Translations under genes and position numbers: made by a program
DNA from: Adiantum capillus-veneris
Lineage: Eukaryota; Streptophyta; Polypodiopsida; Polypodiales; Pteridaceae
Reading direction: 5' to 3'
Length of the DNA: 64,000 nucleotides
Assembly: GCA_014529385.2 (NCBI GenBank)
Contig: CM043942.1
Location: 37,298,969 to 37,362,968 of the forward strand
Shown: one piece after another, positions 1 to 11,238 of the stretch
How positions within the stretch are numbered: the first letter of the stretch is position 1
How the letters are laid out: each line of letters starts with the position of its first letter
The notes under the pieces: generated by a model
Seen by the model: only the letters and a program-made list of their open reading frames with translations
What the model was told of the DNA's origin: nothing
The model's database searches: none

Positions 1-2
1 AG

Positions 3-1133
3 GATGCTCCCACAACAAAGTTTTGTGATGAAAATGGCTATGATGTCGTTCCTTATTTTGCAGTGAGTGTAATCCAGGAAAACGAAGAGATCCAGACATC
101 AACAAGCTCTCGAAATAAGGAGCAAACAAAGAAATGTGGAGAATCAAAAGATGAAGAAGACGACGAGTTCTATGACTCCATAGAACACTTCGAGCTTCAA
201 GAAGATCAACGACCAGGGAATCAATGTCATCGCTACACGAATAAAGTGCATCAAAAGTGGATTCCAAAGTCCTCAGTGAAGACACAGCCACCACAAGCAT
301 CCTCATACATGGCTCCTAATCAGGATGCAAAGACTCAGCTAGGAGGAATACGACCAGAGAAACGAGCTAACAATCCTCTAATCAATGGGCTAGAAAAGTC
401 CTCTAAGAAACTACCACCCACGAGCAAACAGACAGTAACTTTCCACTACCCGCCAAAAAATCAAGGGAAAGTACAAGAAGTCAACCTTGCTGAGGATAGT
501 AGCGATAGTGATTAATCTTACGACATCCCCTATCATCAACTCAGGCCATCACTATCACCAACCCCTTCAGCAACAACCATGACAGGTCAAAAGAACAGGA
601 CAACAAGCCAAAGCCACAAAGCTCAACAAATCTGGATACCAAAAAGCCAAATCGGCCAAAAATAGATATGGATCAAGAAGACAAAGATCTCTAATGACAA
701 ATCACAAGATCCAATACCAAAACAAAAACAAGGAAAGCGTGCACGAACGGGCAAGAATATCACAAAGTCACAAGCTTTCACAACTCAGATTTGGGCTCCA
801 AAGAAGTTGATTCAAGCACAAAAAAGTCAGGAATTCATTTGGATTCCAAAACAACCACAGTATCAACTTTCAAAGCCTAAATCCCGTCCCCAACCAAGCG
901 TACAAGGACTGAAGCAAAGACCACTGTCGACTCACACAACAAAAAGGTGGATCCCAAAGAAGTCCCTTCAAACACAAACGAAGCAGGGGCAAGTATGAGT
1001 TCCCAAACGAGCGGCAGCAACAAAACAGCCAATAATCGCAAAGAAATGGGCCCCAAAGAAGAACAACAAAACTACTGTCAGTGCATCGCCGCTTGAATTC
1101 TTAAAATTCTTCCTACGATTACAGTACAATTAG
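3..1133 (+). pseudogene. Lysine-rich reading frame with repeated WIPK motifs, 5' end outside window
   Basis: One frame is open from the window edge and is broken only at 513 (TAA), 663 (TAG) and 996 (TGA), ending at 1131. Protein-like composition continues after each stop, so this is one decayed coding region. The first part is acidic (DEEDDEFYD near 150-175) and then becomes rich in K, Q, S and P. A Trp-Ile/Ala-Pro-Lys motif recurs seven times: KWIPKSS (255), IWIPKSQ (630), IWIKK (666), IWAPKK (789), IWIPKQ (837), RWIPKK (945) and KWAPKK (1044). W-x-P-K motifs are known from gag-linker regions of plant retroelements, so I infer a nucleic-acid-binding gag or linker segment of TE-A. No zinc knuckle, protease or RT is visible. 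The product is not firmly identified. Confidence 0.5.
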
Positions 1134-2811
1134 AAGAGAGCAAGTTGCTTCAATCAAGCAACGATACAGGAGCTTCAAAGACCATTACATTGCTTAGAAT
1201 AGGAAGCCTCGCCAACAAATGCCAATAAGCAAATTGCTTATACCCACATCTTGCACAACATAAATCGTTTCCATGCATTGACTGTGTATGCATAATAGGG
1301 CTACATTACAAGGACTGCATAGGCACAACTTTTAATTTCCCAAGCACAACACATACCCTTTGCGATACCCTGTTGTAAAGGATGACTCCAAATAGGAAGG
1401 GGGGAGGCATTCTGAATGCGGACCTAACATTATGACTATTAGAGGGCAATGTTTTGTGAGATGCATTGAATTTTTGCGTTTTATTGTGATAATTTTTTGA
1501 CGAAATTTAGAGTATATGCCCTCATAGTAGTGTTATAGAGGAGTATGGGGACAAAATCCATATATGAGCCCCTAGGGACATGTGTATAGTGCACATAGCA
1601 TTTAGATTTCTATTTGAATGATTTTTCTTTTGTTGAGTTGTTTTAAGATTTTCTTTGTTTATTATTAAGAAAAAATTAAAAAATCCATAATCCACATGAA
1701 GAAAAGACTGACGAGAGGCCTGAGCACTACAAAGAGAAGAAGGTGCAGGAAAATGATGAAACTTCAATAGCCGAAGAACTTGTCACAAAGCAGTGTCAAT
1801 ATGCAACCGACAAGTCATACAAGTCAGAGTCGAGTAGCGAAGCCACAAAATGAGTGAGGTGTTAGTCCCAAAGCTTCAAGTAATATTCTCTGTGGTCTAA
1901 GCATCTTAGCTATTCTAGGTACTGCTCAAGCTGGAAGAGTTGAGCATATTTACGTTGTGTCGCTCATGCTGGTATAGGTGAGCAAAAGAGTCGAAGTCTA
2001 AGTACTTTTGTCTGGCGAAGTGAAGGAGAAGGTCCAAAAGACACTCACGTACTGAGCACAATGAGATACGAGTGGAGAAACTTCTACATCGACAACCCTT
2101 CTTGGAAAGGTGGAAGCTATTGAGACATCTTTTGATGTCACATGTGCTACATTTATTCCTCGAAACACCCATCATCTCCTTCTTTCACATTGCATGCTTT
2201 TGTTGACAAATTTCTCATATGCATATAGAGTGTCCCATAATTGGCACTTGCATCAGGCACTCTTTCCGTGTTTCACCCAAGCACTCACCTTTCATGAACA
2301 TGTATTTCATGTTCAACTGCTCAACTTCAATAAGAGCGTATACCAAAGGCATTTTTTTTCCCACCGGGTTTTTTTCCCTTTGGTCATCCAGGTTTTAGAC
2401 CCTAATCTAAGGACACCTATCACCATCCTCTTGTACATATTCCTTCTACATCAGCAATAAGGAAATGCTACTCAAATCAATTGACAAATGAATTGGAGCA
2501 CCAATTTCAGATCATAGCATACTTCTCCTCAATGGCGAGTCGAAGAATGGCCTACAATGACAAAGCTGCAGAAAACACTAACAACATGATTGCACAGGAA
2601 CAAAGAAGTCCCCAATGAAGAAGAGCAGACATAAAAGTAATTAGAGGATCTCAAAAGATGAATGGTTATGATGATAGATGTCCGCTCTAATGGATCATAG
2701 TTCTTGTTTTGGTTCGACAAAGTTACAAGCAGTGCAACAGATGAAGCCAAAACGACAGCAAAGACCACATCGCCATCGACAATCAGGTCATGTCAGGGAC
2801 GACATGAATGC
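1134..2811. other. TE-A internal region without recognisable gene
   Basis: I see no protein family here. The frame used upstream is open again at about 1677-1853 (about 58 codons, Glu/Lys/Ser-rich), which may be a last coding scrap. A G-rich tract at 1395-1407 nearly matches the polypurine tract at 2812-2823 and lies next to the same GAATGCGGA string. It may be a second, internal polypurine tract. Confidence 0.3.
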
Positions 2812-2823
2812 GGAAGGGGGGAG
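2812..2823 (+). promoter_or_regulatory. Polypurine tract of TE-A
   Basis: GGAAGGGGGGAG lies immediately before the TG of the LTR, the normal position of the plus-strand primer of an LTR retrotransposon. It fixes TE-A on the plus strand. Confidence 0.7.
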
Positions 2824-3361
2824 TGTTGACCGCTGGGTCAACAACACAACATAACTCTAGTTTTGTACCAAAGTCTTATCTTTTGCGAGTTATGAAATGC
2901 TACAAATTATGGCTATAAACGTCATTTGTAATGAGTAGTTATTCTAGTTTCAGAAGCCGGGGTGCAATGGCACTTCCAGATTGTAAATACAAAGCCATTT
3001 GACCCTTTCAACCCCATTTTTGGTTAAACCTAAGGTAGCCTTAGTATATAAGGTACCTAGGTCATTTTGTAAAAGGAGACTTTAATCATAATCAAAACTT
3101 TAGCACTGCCGTCTACTATGTGTGAGAGAGAAAGAGAGTGAGTGTGAGCTTTATCCTCTAGCTACGCCTGGCTCGCTTCAACACATTGGAGATCCGACTG
3201 CACCATTGTTGTAGGCTCGAGGAGAGCTACGCGACAACGCCAAGCATTCCACGCGAGACAAAGTGCACATTACCAACTCATCTACGAGCTATTTGTGGCC
3301 GTAAGTGTATCAAACGATGTTTGTTTTCTACATGCCAGTAGTCTATAGAATCGTGGCAACA
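2824..3361 (+). mobile_element. 3' LTR of TE-A
   Basis: The 538-bp segment starts TGTTG and ends CAACA, follows a polypurine tract, and has a TATA-like TATATAAG at 3045-3052. These support an LTR in plus orientation. The first 20 bases are a perfect hairpin: TGTTGACC, four bases, GGTCAACA. The partner 5' LTR lies outside the window, so the right end rests only on the TG/CA inverted ends. Copia or gypsy cannot be decided. Confidence 0.65.
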
Positions 3362-3753
3362 TAAGCTACGCATAGGTGCTCATAAATTTCAGTTTCGGGC
3401 ACTTTCAAAATTCTGCTCTATCATCCTACGTGTTTTCCGCAGATGGGTTTAGAGTGAGGGTTTTGAGTGTAGAAGCGTAGGGACAGGTGTATCCTAGTGA
3501 GGGGATGGTGTTCCTTAAGTTTCGTACGAATCTAGCATGATTAGGTGAGTTACCTTCCGTATGTGTGTATGTGGCTAGGTGGTGTAGTTGAGAGCAATGA
3601 GGTTCTTGATTGTGGTATAGTTGGCCTTCCAGAGTGTTGTATGTGTAGGATGGTCTCAGCCTGACAAGCTAAAGAGATTTCCTCTGTGTGCCTATCGTGT
3701 CATCTGTGTCCTCGATTGACATTTTGTTGATCTAGGTAGTGTTTGCATGCACT
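3362..3753. other. Unassigned sequence between TE-A and TE-B gag
   Basis: No gene or clear repeat is visible. It may be the decayed continuation of TE-B, whose pol region would be expected here on the minus strand, but I see no RT or integrase motif. Confidence 0.3.
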
Positions 3754-6043
3754 TCATGGGTGTGTGAGTCGCTCCCGCAACATATATTCTGGAGCTTGAG
3801 CTCTAGTCAGCACATTGACATGAATTTTTGGCTTAGAATTTGATTCGCTCAAACATGGTAATATCCCAATGACAGTAATACTTGCTTTCCCAGGATTGTT
3901 TGTTTTTTTGTGCAGTTTTGAATAAAAAGGTCTCTCCCACACCTGTCACAAAATCCAAAGATTTTTGTTTGTTGACCTTTAAAGGGGCATTCCCTTGCTC
4001 AATGGTCACCTCGCATTCATAGCATGGGCCCTTGGGTCGGGCTACTGGTGGTGCTCCCATTGGCTGGTCTGCTCTAGGCAGATAATCCCTAGGCTTGTAG
4101 TTCTGGTTTGCTATGAACATGAGTGTGTTTTCATCCATCGTGATTAGTTTTCTAGATGTTTCAGCCACATACGAAGGTTCAAGAGTTTCCTCAACATTAG
4201 CCCAATATAAACTTGCTTCTGGAGTGTAAGCTGCTACCTCCATCTCTCTCACATGACTTTTGACTAGCTCTTCATAATAGGCAGTTGGTGGCATCATTAA
4301 TGGAGTTACAAATGACTCTACAGACTATGCATAACACACAATGGCTCGATTATCCTACAGTCAATTTTACGGTTGCCCCAATACTGGTTGTGGTTTGTCC
4401 CCTCCGTGTATTGTTATGTCCCATATGGTATCTTGGATGCGATGACATTTGTTGCACTATCGGCGATCCATATAGCCTTTCCCTCATGTGGTTACGGCTA
4501 AAGAAACATTTGACAGTATCATGGTTTGTGTATTTTTTATCTATGGCACACCACTTTAACATTCATGGATCATTAATGGTTGTTGTGTTCTCAAGTTAGG
4601 ATTTTGCTTGTTGGTCTAATCCATCTTGCGGACCACTTTTTTGACTAAATGTTCCACATCTAGTGCGATTGCAGCAAGAGCACTTTGCTTTGCAGTAATC
4701 CCACTAGATGTAGAAGATGCACTCCTAGGATTGGTCTCTATGTCTTTTTTTACATCGCCATAAGTCTTGAAATTGTCAACCAAGTACAAGGCTTCATTGG
4801 TGACTTGTGCAAATGTGGTACACGCCTTTAGGTGTAAGTCCTTTTTGAGAGTTTCATTTCTCAAGACCTCAATAAAGAGAACCAATAAGCGATCATCATG
4901 TGGACATCTTTGATGTTCTCTTTGAAGCGAAATGAAGCTTCCTTTACTTTTTCATTTTCTTTTTGCCTGAAGGTATAGATCTGAGAAAACGTGTTGTGCT
5001 TGATTCCTCTTTTGGAGAATTCCTTTGCAAACTCTTGTAAGAGTTGATCAATGTTCAAGATCTTCACTATAGAGTGGTTGAAACTAAGTTAACATAGTTC
5101 TCTCTAGTGTTAATCCGAATCCCTTGTACTGTGTATGGAAATTTGCTACTTGTTTCACTCTTAGGACTTGCTCAAAGATGGAAACATGCACGTATGGGTC
5201 TCTTGATCCACTCTATTTCTTTGGTACACATTTAACCACCTAGAAGGATGCATTCTTTGAGTTTTGTAACCATCTTCATCACTCTGGGCTCTCCACCCAT
5301 AGCATCTCTCATTTCATAACCACTAAAAAGTGTTCTCAAAGAGACTCGTTCATGCACCCTTCCCTCAAGTCTTATGCCCTGACTTTATGCTCTAATATCT
5401 AGCACTCTTGTACTGAATATAGTGTATGCAATGGCACTACCTCAATGCGTTGACATAGGAGCTCGGGAATCCAAGGATCCCATTAATTTATGTTTAGATA
5501 GATGAGGTCGGCTGAATGAATCTTCCACATGAGGTTTCAAGGGACTCACTCTCGTAGTTTTTGGTTTTGTTATTTCTAAAACAATAGGTCTATGCAAGCT
5601 AGGGGTGAAGTAGTACTGATGGAGTGGTCCCCCAAAGCACGTATATCCCTTGAGCTCATTACAACTCACTGAAGAATACTTTTGATGATACTTGTCCAAC
5701 ATGATAACTTGCATGTCTCTTGATTTCAAATGTAAACACATTTAAGCATTTCTACTGAACTAACTCCCTCACATTGGGATCCTCACATCTATAGTAGAGC
5801 ATTTGCTCTCTGTTTTCATACTTGTATAAGACCACGTGGGTGTTATCAATGTTGACATGTGTATCCACATTTACTCGACTATGCTTGGCATTTGGAACGT
5901 CCAACATTGGCAGATTCTCTTCAGACTCTGCATCAACTTTCTCTTTGGTTCCTGTTAATCCCCAGTTGTCCATTATGAAAGGATTGAGCACTCCTATATA
6001 AACATTTCCTATTTGTCAAAGTACTGATCGCCTTTGTAATCTA
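3754..6043 (-). pseudogene. TE-B gag, main part, broken
   Basis: Minus-strand coding pieces follow one another at 5991-5752, 5741-5442, 5067-4861, 4885-4616, 4562-4350 and 4297-3833, separated by stops and frame changes. The 5067-4616 pieces look like a retrotransposon gag: an amphipathic LLQEFAKEFSKRG segment, then FRQKENEKVKEASFRFKEN, then NETLKKDLHLKACTTF. A Cys/His-rich stretch (residues 5-20 of the 4562 piece) could be a degenerate zinc knuckle. The remaining pieces are too decayed to place. Gag would form the particle that packages element RNA. The N-terminal part lies at 13853-14250, on the other side of TE-C. No protease, RT or integrase follows, so TE-B is truncated. Confidence 0.6.
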
Positions 6044-6048
6044 TTGGT
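6044..6048. repeat. Left target-site duplication of TE-C (TTGGT)
   Basis: TTGGT directly precedes the 5' LTR and recurs at 13848-13852 after the 3' LTR. The TE-C primer site also starts with these bases, so a coincidence cannot be wholly excluded. Reading-frame continuity of TE-B across the site supports a real duplication. Confidence 0.75.
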
Positions 6049-7635
6049 TGTCATAAAATCTAATATCTAACCAACCCAAATGATTTTCTCATATTAAACT
6101 GATCATTTAATGTGGGAGAATAAACGGGAACAAGGGTTTAGATATAGACATGTGCTTATGGATCTATCTCAACATGGGGGCAATGGTAAAGGGGCCCAAA
6201 TGAGAGATGGTCTATCAAATAGCAAGGCTAACCAATGGAGAATAAGAACTTAGGGTTAGCTTCATTGAAGACCTCCAATAGTTAGTGTAAAAGCCCTTTG
6301 ACCTTAGGTAAGCTAGGGTTGAGCTTGAGGTGGGAACCCGGCCCAAGCTTGAGGTGCTTGAGGTTGGAACCCGGCCCAAGCTTAAGGTGCTTGAGGTGCT
6401 TGAGATACTTGAGGTGCTTGATGATTGATATGCTTGACATGCTAGGGCCGTACTTAAGGTAAAAACCCCGCCCAAGCTTAAAGTGCTTAAGGGCCAAGCT
6501 TGTAGTGGGAACTGGGCCTAAGCTTGAGGGGCTTGAGGTGTCAAAATTTAAAGATCCAATCCCTACAAGTAGGGGGCAAGCCCTACATGAGGGAGGATGA
6601 GAGAGAACACCCACACACTCACACAAGGAATACTTGGTACAAAGAAAGCATAAGGGACACTTGTTAAGTTCCTCCTCATGTTGCCCTCATGGTGTGCCTG
6701 AAGCCTATTGGTTGGCCACCCAAGTCATCCAATGATTAATTTAGGAGATTTAATTAATTTTCTTTGCATTTATCAAGTCCTCTCTCTAAAAGGTGAAAGG
6801 GGGACACTTGTCCCAAGGCTGCCCTTGTTGCTTGTAATTTGCCTCCTGCTTGTGATTGGCTAGGCCTAGAGGGGTCCAATGAGCTTCAAGCATGAGCTAC
6901 AAGGGGGTTCGACCAAAGCAAGCTAGGGGGTTGCTTAGGGGATATCCTCTCCCACACACTCTCTCATTGTGCATTGTGCAAAGTGCAAGAGCTCCCTCTC
7001 CTTCTCCAAGCAAGTAGAGGTTGAGAGCCTACACCAACACTCTTGGCTATGGAGTGCAAATCCAACAAAGAGCCATGCTTCAATGCTTAAGCTTGGCATC
7101 TTCTCCATCTTCCTTACTATGCTATTATGTATGCTAGCAAGAAGAGTTATGATAAGTGAGGAACAAGTTCTTTCTCCTGTGAAATGTTTCTTCTTCCTCT
7201 TCCCTACCCTCATTCCCTACTAGCTCTCTCCACCTTCATAGGTGTTTGAGGTATTGGGACTGAGTCTTGGGATAGTTAAATCTTTCCACAAAGTTTATGT
7301 TATGCTTGTGATGCATGAAGCTTTCCATCTTCATTGCATCACCAAGGTCACAAGAAACACAAAGATTGTATTGTAACAAGTATCTCTTAATGTGAGAAAT
7401 CATAATACAAATGCCTATTGGAGGGGGGACCGGCTCCACATAAATCCGGTCATCAACTGTTGTCATGCTCTCTAAATTCTCTCTCTTGCAAAAATGATGT
7501 TCTGCCAAGTTAACTAGTTGCTATGTTCATGTTGTTGTCTTCAATTATGTTCACCCCCTATGCTCACAAAGTAATTCCTCAAAAGTACTCTCATTAATTT
7601 ACGCTATTGTCAAGTTAATAGCCAATTCCATTGCA
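6049..7635 (+). mobile_element. 5' LTR of TE-C
   Basis: It starts TGTCATAAAATC and ends TTGCA, with a primer-site-like TGGTATTAGATC one base later. The 1587-bp LTR matches the 3' LTR over its first ~190 bp and last ~560 bp. The middle part (6241-7072) is absent from the 3' copy. That middle part holds a short tandem array (6327-6545) of units built around GGGAACCCGGCCCAAGCTT. Confidence 0.85.
6327..6545 (+). repeat. Tandem repeat inside the TE-C 5' LTR
   Basis: About four imperfect copies of a 40-50-bp unit share GGAACCCGGCCCAAGCTT followed by GAGGTGCTTGAGG. The last copies are more diverged. HindIII-type AAGCTT recurs in each. Confidence 0.7.
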
Positions 7636-7636
7636 T

Positions 7637-7648
7637 TGGTATTAGATC
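7637..7648 (+). promoter_or_regulatory. Primer binding site of TE-C (tRNA-Met type)
   Basis: TGGTATTAGATC one base after the LTR resembles the plant initiator-tRNA-Met primer site TGGTATCAGAGC. The stretch 7649-8049 is untranslated leader in which I see no gene. Confidence 0.65.
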
Positions 7649-8049
7649 ATTTGGTTTCTCTTTTCTTGATTAACAAGACAGGTCCTTAAGTAGTCTATAA
7701 ATGGTTGATGTTGTTAATTATATTAGCGTAAGTGTAATTGGGATCTATTATTGGTTTTGTTGAGCCCACTATGTGGGATATGGTGCACACCTCGGGAGCT
7801 TTGGACTTAATAATGGAGTCTTTTTAGACTTGCCTACGGCTTTACCATTATTGAGCCATAAGAAGTACAAAAGGAGCTAGCCCTTGGCAACTCTGCTATG
7901 TTAAACCTACTCCACTACTCTCAATAATTAACCACTTTGAGTTGTGGGTGTAGATACTTAAGGGCCGATTTTCAAAGGCTAAGAGGAGTGGAAACTAAGG
8001 TTTTGAATTACCAAAGCATACATTAAGTACATACATAAATTTTGTTAAC

Positions 8050-9481
8050 ATGGTTGACAATAATCAAGAGAGAAAAATAAACATTGATAGCCTTGATTTT
8101 GCACATGAAGGTGCTAATGATGATGTCCCCCATGTTCGTGAATTATCTCGTTTACTAGGTTGCAACAAAAGCTATGGGCAACCCTGATTTGCAAGCCGAA
8201 GTTACTCAACAACTTTGTGCTTATGGAATTTCCTTTCCTCTCCAAGAGGAGAGAGAGCTTAGGATGCCTCTTGAAGAGACCCCCAAAAGAAGACTCTCTC
8301 CCATACAAGAGGAGGAATCCAAAGAGCAAGAAAGCAATGAAACTTTAAGTTCCTTTGAAGATGTGGCTCCACGAAGATGGAGGTCAAGACGATCACCCAC
8401 TCCTCCCAAGAGGAAAATATCAACACACAGTCCTTCTCCTCGTCATTCCAAAAGGGAAGAGAGGAAACAAAGGAAGAAAAGGGCTAGAAAGAGGTCACCC
8501 TCTTCTCCTTCTTCTTCACCTTCCTCCTCTTCTGACGAAAGCTATGGCTATTCTCCTAGAGAATACAAGAGGGGAGGACATCGTAAATCATACCCTACAT
8601 GGCGAACTTCACAAAAGCTAAAGAAGTTCAAGGAGGGAGGAAAGACTATCCCTTTTCTCACCTATGATGGCACCTTTGGTGCTATCAACAAAGTTTTGGC
8701 CTTCATCCAGCAATTTGATGCGGCCTTTGGAGACAAGGGCTTCACGGAGTCCTCCAAGCTACACCATTTAGCTATGCACTTTCAAAAATCATCTCGTCAA
8801 TGGTGGGCTAGCCTTTGTGGCAATGGTGAATCCCCAAAGACATGGAAAACCCTACGAGTTTCCATCTTGAAGCAATTCATTGCAAGCGATGCAAAGGAAA
8901 AAGTGCTTATGAATGGTGCAGCTTGTCTCTCATGAGTCTATCCACAAGTATGTAAACAAGTTTTAGGATTTACATCTCAAGGCTACTTTCTTTCAAAAGA
9001 TAAACTTTGCCGAGCAAAGGCAGTAATTTTTTGCGGGATTACCTGAAGAAATGTCCTAATCCATCAACTCCAATGGCTTGGTTCTATTAGCAAAGTAACC
9101 CATCACTCCATGGTTGCTTCACGCATCAATTTCCATCAAGGGGATAGACGGAATGTCAAGCCCATGGAAAACAAAGACAAAAATGATGCAAAGGGAAAAA
9201 ACAATGTTCAAAATTCTTCCCAAGGCAATTTCAACAACAACAACAACAATTGGTCCAAGGAGAAGGGGGTTTACAAAGGCAAAAACAAAATCTCTCATGA
9301 AGAGCTTGAAGCTTTTCGCAATGACCATAAGTGTTTCAAGTGTGGGGAGCAAGGACATGGCTATCGTTCTTGCCGCAAGAAGAATGCTCACAATGAGACT
9401 CCTAGGGCTTCCACTATCAAAGTCCAAAAGAGGATGCTCATTGCAAAGGATCATCACTTTACTATGCTTGGGGAAAGGTAA
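8050..9481 (+). pseudogene. TE-C gag with RS-like region and zinc knuckle
   Basis: The ATG at 8050 opens a frame that shifts near 8160 into the long frame 8174-8935 (about 253 residues). Residues 65-130 of that frame are Arg/Ser/Lys-rich with RSRRSP, RKRSPS and a run of SSPSSS, resembling an RS domain. Residues 160-245 have the pattern of a gag capsid domain (FIQQFDAAFGDKG, LAMHFQKSSRQWW). A further frame change leads to 9110-9481, with an Asn-rich stretch and the CCHC zinc knuckle CFKCGEQGHGYRSC. Gag would package element RNA. At least three frameshifts make it non-functional. Start chosen as the first ATG after the leader. Confidence 0.75.
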
Positions 9482-9939
9482 GAGAGCATGATGCCTTCAT
9501 CTTGTTTGACCCTTGCTCTACTCACAACTTCATATCAACGGATTTGGCCACCAAGGTGGGCATTCAAGCTTTTGAGATGAGAGTTATGATAATGGTGGCT
9601 GACACAGCTTTCAAGGAACATCAAGCCTCTGTTGCTCCCTTGATTTGGAAGTTGAGGCTTCATGTCCAAATCTATGTCAACAAAGAAGACTTTTTCATCT
9701 CTCCTCTCCAACATGAAGATGCTATCCTAGGGGTGCCATGGTTTGATTGCATGGCTGCCAATATGAAGTTCCCTGAAAGGAGAATCTACTTCACCTATAG
9801 GTCAAAGAACATGTATATAGATGCTAGTGAGCGTGGTCGCACTATTCCACTTGTAAATCCTCCTGCTTTTGATAAGTCAATGAAGAGCTCAGCTTCCTGC
9901 GTACATGATTTTTGTCAAAGTGTCTCTAAAAGATCCTAA
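9482..9939 (+). pseudogene. TE-C aspartic protease
   Basis: The active-site region reads FDPCSTHNFIS (from about 9503), where plant gypsy proteases usually have D-x-GST or DSGA. The Gly is replaced by Cys, which probably destroys activity. The downstream ILGVPWFDCM (about residues 75-85) matches the conserved ILGMPW flap-side motif. The true frame begins upstream (AWGKVREHD) and is joined to gag through a one-base frameshift near 9455. The domain would cut the polyprotein into its mature parts. Confidence 0.75.
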
Positions 9940-10868
9940 TGTTTCATCAAATGTAAATGGTAGGAATCAAGTAGAGTTAGACTTGTCTAATTTTCTAAAA
10001 GGATTCCAAGGTGTGTTCATCGATGATATGCCTATGGACTTACCTCAAAATCGAGGGGATGATGACCATCACATTGAGCTCCTTCTAGGAAGCTCATTGC
10101 CTAACAAGCCTCCTTATCGAGTCTCTCAAGCTCAACAAGAGGAGATCATGAGGCAAGTACAGGAATTGGTAGACAAAAGGATGGTGAGGCCTAGTTCCTC
10201 TCCCTTTTGTTCTCCAGTCCTTTTATTGCAAAAGAAAGATGGTACATACCGTGTGTGTGTGGACTATTGAGCACTAAACCATATCACTATCAAAAACCAA
10301 TTTTCTATGCCTCAGGTAGAAGATCTATTTGATAAGCTACAAAACTCTACCTACTTCAGTAGGATTGACCTTAAAAGTGGCTATCATCAAATAAGGATAG
10401 TGGATGAAGATATCCTAAAGACCGCATTTCACACAACGTTTGGTCTTTATGTCACTGGAGTGTTCTTTGATGATATCATCATCTACTCCAAGTCTTTGGA
10501 GGAACATAAGCAGCATCTCCAAGTGATTTTTCAAGCATTGAGGGAGAACAAGCTTTTTCTAACCAAAAGAAAAGCAAATTTTTCCTTCAAGAGATTCAAT
10601 ACCTAGGTCATATTATCTCTCAAGATGGTATCCGTATGAATCCATTGAAGTTAGAGGTAATAAAAGCATGGCCTAATCCAAGGAATCTACATGAGCTAAG
10701 AAGCTTTATTGCAGGTATGTGTGCATACTACCCGCTTCATAGCAAAATTCTCTCAAATAGCAAGACCACTACATGACTTAACTAAGAAGAACGTAAGTAT
10801 GTATGGACTACTAAGGAGAAAAATGCTTTTGATAATCTCAAGGAGAAGCTTACTTCCCAACTAGTCCT
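9905..10868 (+). pseudogene. TE-C reverse transcriptase with internal deletion
   Basis: N-terminal RT motifs are clear: PPYRVSQAQQEEI, RPSSSPFCSPVLLLQKKDG, and [13 protein letters not shown] at about 10370. TGA at 10268 replaces the expected Arg codon in the DYRALN motif. After FGLYV (about 10450) the frame jumps straight to FFDDIIIYS, so about 30 residues containing the conserved MPFGLTNAP block are missing in frame. The catalytic FxDD remains. Past 10600 a frameshift leads to YLGHIISQDG and a decayed thumb. The product would copy element RNA to DNA, but this copy cannot. Confidence 0.85.
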
Positions 10869-11238
10869 CATGCTTTCGGATCTCTCAAATCCATTTGAGG
10901 TCCAATGTGATGCTTGTGGTGATTGCCTTGGAGTAGTTTTGCTTCAAGAAGGGCATGCCATAGCATATGAGAGCCGAAGGCTCAATACGGATGAACAAGT
11001 CTTGGGCATTTATGAGAAAGAGCTTTTAGCTATTATACATGCCCTAGACACATGGAAGCACTACCTAATGTGGACTCCATTTATTCTACAAACCGACCAC
11101 CAAAGTCTCAAGTATTTCATGACGCAGACCAAGCTTTCCGACAAACAAATGAGGTGGAAAAATTTTCTTTCACAATTTAATTTCCATATTGCTCACATTG
11201 CTGGTAAGCACAATCAAGTGGCCGATGCACTTTCATGA
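10869..11238 (+). pseudogene. TE-C RNase H
   Basis: The 122-residue segment has the plant gypsy RNase H pattern: CDACGDCLGVVLLQ with AIAYESRRL, YEKELLAI carrying the catalytic Glu, and TDHQSLKYF with the third acid. It ends ADALS at TGA 11236, where related elements continue with an Arg codon, consistent with CGA to TGA. It would degrade the RNA strand of the RNA-DNA hybrid. Confidence 0.85.

Noticed and set aside
6215-6626. Ser-rich and Leu-rich minus-strand frames
   Set aside because: They are produced by the tandem repeat inside the TE-C LTR.
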